Shown here piece by piece: positions 1 through 4,600 of a stretch of 5,595 bases of DNA. Position numbers and translations under genes: made by a program. The notes below the pieces were generated by a model, which had not been told where the DNA came from, did not search any database, and saw nothing but the letters and a program-made list of their open reading frames with translations. Origin of the DNA: Methanosarcinales archaeon. GTDB taxonomy: Archaea; Halobacteriota; Methanosarcinia; Methanosarcinales; Methanocomedenaceae. The stretch covers positions 1 to 5,595 of the forward strand of contig DUIM01000134.1 of the NCBI GenBank assembly GCA_013330355.1, read 5' to 3'. Within the stretch, counting starts at the first letter, position 1; every line of letters starts with the position of its first letter.

Positions 1-698
1 TCGACCAGCTGTACCGTAACCCTGCCCTCAGTAACATCATCAGCAGGGATGGAATCCGGATTTACTGATACAAACAAGCCATGTGGCAGCCCACCATCAT
101 TACCAGGATTTATGTATGCATCCAGATTATCGCTCAGGTGCGAAAGTGTGTATGTAGTACCCCTGTCACAGACCAGTTCAAAAGTCACAGACTGGCTGCC
201 GCCTGTTAGCACAACGGCCTGCCCAAGTCCGTCCACCGACGTGGGCGACCAGCGGCCGTTTACTAATTCACCCTCGCGGATGTGGACCGAATCCCGGAGC
301 TTAATTAGCCTCTTGCCGTCGCCCCTTAACTTATAGTAGATCACGTCACCGTTATCTGTCACCAGATCCGGCGGCGTATCTGTGAGGATTCCGTTATTGT
401 CAGGGTCAGGATCCACTCCGAATGACAGGTATTCCAGGCGCTCGGGCAGTACTAGGTCAAAGCTCCTGATATTGCCGGTGGGAGCGTACGGGTCAGACAG
501 GTCCCTGGCATATCCTGACTGCATAAGTTCAATACCGGATTTAACCGCCCCCAGCTGACGCTCCATTAAGGCGCCATCCATTGGCGGTCCTGCATTATTC
601 AGGCCAATTGCTGTAAGTACAATGATAATTCCAACCAGGGCCAGGTAGACCACCAGTTTTAGTGGAATTGTATCAATACCATGTTCATCTTTCCACAA
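1..698 (-). CDS. Secreted/pseudopilin-like surface protein, C-terminus cut by window edge
   Basis: Unrecognised protein; 232 residues are visible and the frame runs open off the left edge. No ATG is available: the in-frame stop lies at about 735-737, and the only plausible start is TTG at 698, preceded 5 nt upstream by GGTG, a good archaeal ribosome binding site. The N-terminus (MWKDEHGIDTIPLKLVV) has a very short charged leader and a single hydrophobic helix at about residues 13-34, resembling class III (archaellin/pilin, PibD/FlaK-processed) signals, with possible cleavage after G7. The rest is hydrophilic and probably extracellular. Residues 96-107 (DPDPDNNGILTD) look like an EF-hand or thrombospondin-3-type calcium loop. 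From about residue 150 the sequence becomes beta-rich (V/T alternation) with one Cys at 177. Divergent from the coiled-coil gene at 774, sharing its promoter region. The pilin-like assignment is inferred; a plain signal-anchored surface protein is the alternative. Confidence 0.8.
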   Translation of the reverse strand, partial: MWKDEHGIDTIPLKLVVYLALVGIIIVLTAIGLNNAGPPMDGALMERQLGAVKSGIELMQSGYARDLSDPYAPTGNIRSFDLVLPERLEYLSFGVDPDPDNNGILTDTPPDLVTDNGDVIYYKLRGDGKRLIKLRDSVHIREGELVNGRWSPTSVDGLGQAVVLTGGSQSVTFELVCDRGTTYTLSHLSDNLDAYINPGNDGGLPHGLFVSVNPDSIPADDVTEGRVTVQLV

Positions 699-728
699 AT
701 TAACACCAGGGTTCGAAAGAAGAGGACA

Positions 729-741
729 AAGTATTTATCTT
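729..741. promoter_or_regulatory. Shared divergent TATA element
   Basis: The AT-rich block around GTATTTATCTTTT reads as a TATA box on both strands: TATTTATC rightward and GATAAATA leftward, centred near 735. A start site about 26 nt away would fall near 761 rightward and 709 leftward. That leaves leaders of about 11-13 nt that just include the ribosome binding sites of the genes starting at 774 and 698. One physical TATA element may therefore serve both genes. Geometry is read from the sequence; bidirectional use is inferred. Confidence 0.55.
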
Positions 742-773
742 TTGATGTTTTAAATTGCCCGCAGGTTGAGTCC

Positions 774-1469
774 ATGGAAAAAACAGATGTTTACGGAAGG
801 ATAGAGTCATTTGACCAGAGCGTGCGAAGTATCGATAGGCGGTTGCGTGCAGTTGAGCGGAGATTGTCAACCGGTAAGGATGATTACATCAGGACTGATC
901 CGGAATCATCTGAAAACATCCACTGGACAGACCCTGATATAGAGGAACTGCAAGCTGGATACAAGGAATTGCGGGCTGAATGCAATGAACTGTATGATGC
1001 CATAGAAATAGTAACAAGCGGACTTGCTGCAATAAAGTCGAATGAACTTACACAGCTTAACAGTTCCGTGGATGCCCTTAGGCAGGAATTACAAGCTGCC
1101 AGTAGCAGAATTGAAGAACTGGGTGGACAACAAACGAGCCTGAAGGAAAAGACATCTGCCTCAGTGGAATCAATAAACAATGCTCATATCTCCCAGATCG
1201 AAACCCTCAGTAAAGAACTGGAAGACACGAAAAAAAGATTACAGCGCCAGGAGAATATGAACAAGATAACTATAGGCAATGTCAAGGTACCTGTAGAACT
1301 TTCAGGCATAGTAGCATCTGTTGCACTTATTGCTACAGGCTGCCTTGTCTGGGCCGACAGGTGGGACATCATACGCTCTACTTATTATCCTACCGGACTG
1401 GCACTACTCTTCGCTGCGGCTGTGATCGCAAAGTTCATAATTACCAACAGGCACTTCGACACTTCATAG
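774..1469 (+). CDS. Coiled-coil protein with two C-terminal membrane helices
   Basis: Unrecognised 231-residue protein. Residues 1-165 are strongly charged and rich in E, K, R, Q, L and I with heptad-like spacing (for example 10-32, 56-120 and 140-162), pointing to long coiled-coil helices broken by a D/S/P-rich segment at about 34-55. Two hydrophobic helices follow at about 174-194 and 206-225, joined by a short W/R/Y-containing loop, with a short polar tail. This suggests a membrane-anchored cytoplasmic rod, because both helices form one hairpin and place both ends on the same side. The ATG at 774 is chosen because an AGGTTGA-like site lies just upstream and a TATA box sits about 38 nt upstream. 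A longer in-frame start at 681 would lie upstream of that promoter and overlap the divergent gene. Convergent with the pilin-like gene ending at 1478. A scaffold or motor-anchoring role for the surrounding pilin-like proteins is only a guess. Confidence 0.8.
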   Translation: MEKTDVYGRIESFDQSVRSIDRRLRAVERRLSTGKDDYIRTDPESSENIHWTDPDIEELQAGYKELRAECNELYDAIEIVTSGLAAIKSNELTQLNSSVDALRQELQAASSRIEELGGQQTSLKEKTSASVESINNAHISQIETLSKELEDTKKRLQRQENMNKITIGNVKVPVELSGIVASVALIATGCLVWADRWDIIRSTYYPTGLALLFAAAVIAKFIITNRHFDTS

Positions 1470-1475
1470 ATGAAG
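1462..1475. repeat. Small palindrome between convergent genes
   Basis: CTTCAT-AG-ATGAAG spans the TAG stop of the coiled-coil gene and most of the 8-nt gap to the convergent gene. As RNA it could form a 5-bp stem with a TAGA tetraloop on either strand. No T-tract follows, so a terminator role is weak. Confidence 0.3.
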
Positions 1476-1477
1476 CG

Positions 1478-1912
1478 TTAACTATCAACCACTTTCAGGG
1501 CAAAGTCATTCTGGTAATTAACAAATCCACTGGCTTTAGCTGATAGTTTCAGGTATCCTTCACCTGAAACAATTATAGAAGATGTATCAATATTGACCAG
1601 GGCATTTCCGTTACTGTCAGTCACACCTGAAGCAGAAGCATGTAAACCATAGATAACCACTGTTGCGCCCACCACAGGCCTGCCATCTACATCAATTACA
1701 CGGATATTGACGTTCTTAATACCGTTGTCAACATGTAATACACTACTTGTTGTACTGCTATCAATGCCGGTAATATCGGCATGCATGGTTTTTGGCACCA
1801 GGTTTACGTCACCAATAAAAGTAACCATGGCAGCAAGCCCGGCCATTCCGACGATAGTAAGTACTACCATCCTCATGGGCAGGCCCACTGCGGCGGTCTC
1901 GTCCCGGAACAT
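1478..1912 (-). CDS. Pilin-type signal protein with Ig-like/carboxypeptidase-regulatory-like domain (paralog 1)
   Basis: A 144-residue protein. The N-terminus MFRDETAAVGLPMRMVVL gives a short charged leader, a possible prepilin-peptidase site near A7/A8, and one hydrophobic helix at about 14-34, as in archaeal type IV pilins and archaellins. After a linker, residues 65-142 form a beta-rich domain with the layout V-x-V-x-D-x-(G)-x-x-V-x-GA-x-V and TDSNGNA, typical of carboxypeptidase-regulatory-like or Ig-like folds on surface proteins. It aligns along its length with the upstream neighbour (shared GA-x-V, TD-x-x-G-x-A, LK-x-x-x-KA-x-GF-x-x-Y). The ATG at 1912 lies 2 nt after the neighbour's TAG stop (TAG-GT-ATG), so the two are surely cotranscribed; a TGATC match to the 16S tail lies 8 nt upstream inside the neighbour's last codons. 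Likely exported and membrane-anchored or pilus-assembled. The pilus role is inferred. Confidence 0.85.
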   Translation of the reverse strand: MFRDETAAVGLPMRMVVLTIVGMAGLAAMVTFIGDVNLVPKTMHADITGIDSSTTSSVLHVDNGIKNVNIRVIDVDGRPVVGATVVIYGLHASASGVTDSNGNALVNIDTSSIIVSGEGYLKLSAKASGFVNYQNDFALKVVDS

Positions 1913-1914
1913 AC

Positions 1915-2361
1915 CTAAGTGATCAATATTGCAGATTCATCAGTGTAATCATAGAACCCGTTGGCTTTAACCACCATTTTGAGGTCTATGGAATCCTGGT
2001 TCAAGCGGATGAAAACATTTGATACAGTAAAATTCGCCTGTCCTGTTACATCTGTCTTGTCAGAACCCAAACCGCCTCCGCCTGTAACTATTACGTTAGC
2101 TCCTTCTACCATGTTATTTTCACTGTCATACACTTTTACATCAACCGTCACACTATTGCTTACACCATTGTCGATATTACTGGTGACCCCCTCCTCACCA
2201 TTGACCGATATCACTTCTATTACCAGGTTTTTTTTTGACTCAGGAATAATAGCCAGGAGGGCGGCCAGGGCAACCATTCCTACTACCAACATAACCACGA
2301 TATTTATAGGTAGTTCCATACCATGCTCGTTTTGAATTAAAGATCTGTTAGCTTTACTCAT
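1915..2361 (-). CDS. Pilin-type signal protein with Ig-like/carboxypeptidase-regulatory-like domain (paralog 2)
   Basis: A 148-residue protein. The leader MSKANRSLIQNEHG is followed by MELPINIVV and a hydrophobic helix at about 19-40; a prepilin-type cut after G14 is plausible. Residues 70-147 form the same small beta domain as the downstream paralog (VEGANVIV, TDVTGQA, LKMVVKANGFYDY), with an insert of four glycines at 94-97. Start choice: ATG 2361 has GGTGA 5 nt upstream, and a strong TATA box centred near 2400 would start RNA near 2374. In-frame ATGs at 2394 and 2373 would put coding sequence at or before the transcription start and lack a good site. First gene of the two-gene operon. A run of nine A on the coding strand lies just after the membrane helix (SKKN) but leaves the frame intact. 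Probably an exported surface or pilus-like subunit. Confidence 0.87.
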   Translation of the reverse strand: MSKANRSLIQNEHGMELPINIVVMLVVGMVALAALLAIIPESKKNLVIEVISVNGEEGVTSNIDNGVSNSVTVDVKVYDSENNMVEGANVIVTGGGGLGSDKTDVTGQANFTVSNVFIRLNQDSIDLKMVVKANGFYDYTDESAILIT

Positions 2362-2366
2362 CCTAT

Positions 2367-2371
2367 TCACC
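2367..2371 (-). promoter_or_regulatory. RBS that decides the start of the paralog 2 gene
   Basis: GGTGA on the minus strand, 5 nt before ATG 2361, complements the archaeal 16S rRNA 3' tail. It favours 2361 over the more upstream in-frame ATGs. Confidence 0.7.
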
Positions 2372-2394
2372 ATGTCTGTATAATTACATAACAT

Positions 2395-2406
2395 TATTTA
2401 AATATT
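2395..2406 (-). promoter_or_regulatory. TATA box of the two-gene pilin-like operon
   Basis: AATATTTAAATA on the minus strand is a near-ideal archaeal TATA box. Its centre is about 26 nt before the predicted RNA start near 2374, giving a leader of about 13 nt that carries only the GGTGA site. Confidence 0.65.
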
Positions 2407-2503
2407 ACTGAACTATTAGTATCTCCGGAAAATCAGACTACATTTTTTAATTTCATTTATTTCTCATTCCAACTAAATCTTTATCAGCTTATGCTACATT
2501 TAA

Positions 2504-2529
2504 AATTTTGGAAATTCCCACCCAAAATT
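2504..2529. repeat. Perfect 8-bp inverted repeat
   Basis: AATTTTGG (2504-2511) and CCAAAATT (2522-2529) are exact reverse complements around a 10-nt spacer. This could be a protein-binding dyad or an RNA stem-loop. The right arm overlaps the first CCCACCC repeat. Confidence 0.55.
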
Positions 2530-2538
2530 GACCCACCC
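2517..2538 (-). other. Potential G-quadruplex tract (GGGTGGG-N8-GGGTGGG)
   Basis: On the minus strand two GGGTGGG units are separated by 8 nt, giving four G-triplets with loops of 1, 8 and 1. Single-nucleotide loops favour parallel quadruplexes. On the plus strand these are CCCACCC direct repeats at 2517-2523 and 2532-2538. The tract stands out in an otherwise AT-rich intergenic region. Confidence 0.5.
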
Positions 2539-2552
2539 TTTATACTAAAATC

Positions 2553-2582
2553 CTCCCATTGGACCTATCGGTCATTTGGGAG
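2553..2582. repeat. Imperfect stem-loop
   Basis: CTCCCA (2553-2558) pairs with TGGGAG (2577-2582), and GACC (2562-2565) with GGTC (2570-2573), around a TATC loop and a 3x3 internal loop. It lies about 30 bp upstream of the TATA box of the gene at 2659, so it is more likely an operator dyad than part of that gene's leader. Confidence 0.45.
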
Positions 2583-2610
2583 TTTAATAAAATCCGTGTT
2601 GATGGTCAAC

Positions 2611-2625
2611 CATATAAATAAATAT
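2611..2625 (+). promoter_or_regulatory. TATA box of the five-helix membrane-protein gene
   Basis: CATATAAATAAATAT centred near 2618 predicts an RNA start near 2644. That leaves a leader of about 15 nt with GGAG at 2649-2652, 6 nt before ATG 2659. The second AT-rich block at 2635-2642 is too close to the start codon to be the promoter. Confidence 0.55.
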
Positions 2626-2658
2626 CATTTGATTTGATATATACGGTAGGAGACCAGA

Positions 2659-3132
2659 ATGGATTACAAAGAGAGGCAGGAAATAACAGCAAATAAGGAG
2701 ATCACCACTATGATAATGGTGGGTATGTCCATCTCTTTTATGACCATACTGCTGACATTTCTTTTATCATTTGCACAGATACATAACAATAGCATCATCA
2801 TTATCGTCAGCGTGTTCATTCTCGGGTTGACCCTGGTCCTGTCATATATTTCAATAGGGACAAAAATTGAAAATAGTGCAGGTGAGATCACTTCCTTTAT
2901 AATTGTATTAACTACCCTCTCAAACCTGAGCATCCTGGTGACCCATGATCTGAAAATCTATTTCTTGCTGGTGTTAATCCCAGTAATATTTGTTGTATTG
3001 TATCTTTTTGAGAATAATCGGTTGAGAAAGATATTTTTCCTGAATATCATGACCATTATAATTATTGTTAAGGTGGTCCCATTGTTATTACCCGGATTCC
3101 TTCCTACCATCATTGAACATATATTCAAATGA
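2659..3132 (+). CDS. Small integral membrane protein, about five helices, unknown family
   Basis: Unrecognised 157-residue protein. A charged N-terminal tail (MDYKERQEITANKE) is followed by hydrophobic segments at about 15-38, 43-66, 77-95, 98-117 and 126-148, with few charges between them; RLRK at 121-124 marks a probable cytoplasmic loop. No catalytic or metal-binding motif is apparent. The start has a clear GGAG site 6 nt upstream. The gene is rich in isoleucine with many ATA/ATT codons and is visibly more AT-rich than the cbi genes, which could mean a different origin or simply the bias of hydrophobic codons. It stands alone: divergent from the pilin-like operon and convergent with cbiO. 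Neighbourhood gives no firm clue to function. Confidence 0.8.
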   Translation: MDYKERQEITANKEITTMIMVGMSISFMTILLTFLLSFAQIHNNSIIIIVSVFILGLTLVLSYISIGTKIENSAGEITSFIIVLTTLSNLSILVTHDLKIYFLLVLIPVIFVVLYLFENNRLRKIFFLNIMTIIIIVKVVPLLLPGFLPTIIEHIFK

Positions 3133-3258
3133 TGGCCTGTTCAGGGTCACCTGGGTTGTATTCAGGTTATTCTGCCCCAAATATCCTAAACCTGCCATTC
3201 CATAATAAGTAGCTACGTAAGGCTCACCAAAGTCAAAAAGTGCTTGCTCGGATTTTCT
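3088..3258 (-). pseudogene. Open 56-codon frame after cbiO: possible remnant or frameshifted cbiO tail
   Basis: On the minus strand, shifted one frame from the end of cbiO, a stop-free frame runs from just after a TAG at 3261 to TAA at 3088. It reads through FDFGEPYVATYYGMAGLGY and on to FEYMFNDGRKESG. The codons used (AAC, CTG, ACC, CAG, GTG, AGG) resemble those of the neighbouring genes. There is no convincing start: the first in-frame ATG is at the M of YYGMAG and has no ribosome binding site. It overlaps the last codons of cbiO and, antisense, the last 45 nt of the membrane-protein gene. The AGLGYLGQN stretch faintly recalls the AGLG-x-x-GKN segment of QueG-like iron-sulfur proteins, but this is too short to rely on. 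Chance is a real alternative. Confidence 0.3.
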
Positions 3259-4591
3259 CTATGCTGCACTGGATATTACGACAACCGTTGCTGTTACGCT
3301 CATCCACCCGCTGTTTTACAAGTTCAGCCATACCGCCGCTGGCCAGTATCAGGCAGTCCAGGCCCCGCAGGGCATACAGCATTGCAGACTGTATGACATC
3401 TACCTCAAAGTCGGGGTGGATCCCTGCCTTTGCCGCAGTTACCTTGGCAGATGTGCCCATTGCACCAACCCTGTCAAAAGTCGCCCTGTCCACCAATGCC
3501 CGAAGATCACCAATATCCACATTCTTTGAACCGCCTTCGATCACCCTGGGTATCCGGACTACATGTATGCGGCCGGTCCCGGACATAAGCGAACCCCTGA
3601 CATCCTCAATTAGTACCTCATCGCCAGCAGCAGCATCGGATAGTGCCAGGCCGGCAGCCTCCTGCTGTGTAAATGGCACAGCCACGATAGTGCCTTCCCG
3701 CATGAATAACCCAACCTGCTGTCCTTTAGGAATATCACAATCAGCCACCGCACACCTTACACCGATATACGGCCCCTCTACCGAGTCCACCAGGTCAAGA
3801 AGTGTCATGGGGGCATGTCCGTCAGCAATTCCCCTTGCTTCAAATTCCCTGAAGGTCTCAACAATAGTGGGAAGTTTCAGTTTTGTATTCTCCATAAGTG
3901 CACTGTCAGCAAAAATACGTGACGGGTGCCCTGAATTATATACCTTACCACGGTTCAGGACATACACAACATCAGCCCATCTTGATGCAAGGTCCACATC
4001 ATGGGTAGAGATGATTATGGTCTTTCCAAAATGTTTCAATTCATTTAGCAGCTCCACAATCTCACTGGCTCCGGCAGGGTCAAGGTTGGATAGGGGTTCA
4101 TCAAGGATGATAACCTCTGGTTCCATGGCGACCACACCTGCAATTGCAACCTTTTTCTTCTGTCCGCCACTCAGGTGATGAGGTGGTTTATCCCTGAGTT
4201 CGGTAAGACCCAGGTATTCAAGGGTACGATTTACACACCTTTCTACCTTTTCTTCAGGGAGTCCCAAGTTGACAGGCCCAAAAGCTACATCATGGTATAC
4301 AGTGGGGGCAAATAGCTGGTCATCGGAGTTCTGGAACACAATCCCTATCTGCTTTCGCACCTCACGAAGCGACTTTGCATCGTATTTTATCGGTCTGCCC
4401 TGGAAAAGCACCTCTCCTCGCATGGGTTGCAGGATACCGTTCAATAACAGGAACAGGGTTGATTTTCCTGAGCCATTTGGGCCAACGAAGGCTATCCTCT
4501 TGCCCTTTTCAATTTCGATGTCGAGACCGTCAAGTGCCAGTGTCCCGTCCGGGTATGCATATTTCAGGTCCCGTGTTTCAAGAATAACCAT
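3233..4591 (-). CDS. cbiO: Cobalt/nickel ECF-type ABC transporter ATPase with long C-terminal extension
   Basis: A 452-residue cytoplasmic ATPase that powers Co2+/Ni2+ uptake with CbiQ and a CbiM-type substrate component. The ABC domain (about 1-240) is complete: Walker A GPNGSGKST 37-45, Q-loop Q87 (FQNSDDQLF, characteristic of CbiO/EcfA), signature LSGGQ 140-144, Walker B VIILDEP 160-166, D-loop SNLD 168-171 and switch H197. The ECF-ATPase family is typically about 250-290 residues. The further 200 residues here (PYIGVRCAVADCDIPKGQQ through a VGAMGTSAK-containing stretch and ILASGGMAELV to the end) form an added globular alpha/beta region whose function I do not recognise. It contains C280, C285, C413, C437 and C442. 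It starts 9 nt after the cbiQ stop and is translated from ATG 4591, with only a weak purine-rich site. Substrate (Co or Ni) cannot be settled from the ATPase alone. Its C-terminal end may be altered, given the open frame that follows. Confidence 0.95.
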   Translation of the reverse strand: MVILETRDLKYAYPDGTLALDGLDIEIEKGKRIAFVGPNGSGKSTLFLLLNGILQPMRGEVLFQGRPIKYDAKSLREVRKQIGIVFQNSDDQLFAPTVYHDVAFGPVNLGLPEEKVERCVNRTLEYLGLTELRDKPPHHLSGGQKKKVAIAGVVAMEPEVIILDEPLSNLDPAGASEIVELLNELKHFGKTIIISTHDVDLASRWADVVYVLNRGKVYNSGHPSRIFADSALMENTKLKLPTIVETFREFEARGIADGHAPMTLLDLVDSVEGPYIGVRCAVADCDIPKGQQVGLFMREGTIVAVPFTQQEAAGLALSDAAAGDEVLIEDVRGSLMSGTGRIHVVRIPRVIEGGSKNVDIGDLRALVDRATFDRVGAMGTSAKVTAAKAGIHPDFEVDVIQSAMLYALRGLDCLILASGGMAELVKQRVDERNSNGCRNIQCSIEKIRASTF

Positions 4592-4600
4592 GTTTTTTCT

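Larger units (their letters stand above)
2407..2658. other. AT-rich divergent intergenic region
   Basis: No open frame here looks like a gene. With the TATA box at 2395-2406 it separates the leftward pilin-like operon from the rightward membrane-protein gene. It contains a perfect 8-bp inverted repeat, a second stem-loop, two CCCACCC direct repeats 15 nt apart, and the promoter of the gene at 2659. The density of symmetrical elements between two divergent promoters suggests a regulatory region, but no known operator was recognised. Confidence 0.6.

Noticed and set aside
49..336. Rightward 95-codon open frame at the left edge
   Set aside because: It is antisense to the secreted-protein frame that runs open from 698 to the edge with a good start and signal-like N-terminus; the antisense product has no features.
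681..773. Longer N-terminus for the coiled-coil protein starting at 681
   Set aside because: It would begin upstream of the only TATA block, overlap the divergent gene's start and add a basic segment with no ribosome site; ATG 774 fits all signals.
2226..2236. Run of nine A (coding strand) ending AAAAAAC as a programmed frameshift site
   Set aside because: The frame continues intact to a paralogous C-terminal domain, there is no clear downstream stimulatory structure, and neither alternative frame offers a sensible product. It could still be a sequencing-error hotspot.
1961..2335. Rightward 124-codon open frame
   Set aside because: Antisense shadow of the paralog 2 gene, whose leftward frame is supported by promoter, ribosome site and paralogy.
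2504..2538. Repeats considered as a CRISPR array
   Set aside because: Only two 7-nt direct repeats with one short spacer; no array structure.
3133..3232. Gap between the membrane-protein gene and cbiO as a bidirectional terminator
   Set aside because: No strong stem-loop and no T-tract on either strand; only short imperfect repeats such as TTCAGG copies and GTAGCTAC.
3240..4178. Rightward 312-codon open frame antisense to cbiO
   Set aside because: It lies wholly within cbiO, which has every ABC motif; its translation is Ser/Pro/Thr/Arg-rich and matches nothing, as expected of an antisense shadow.
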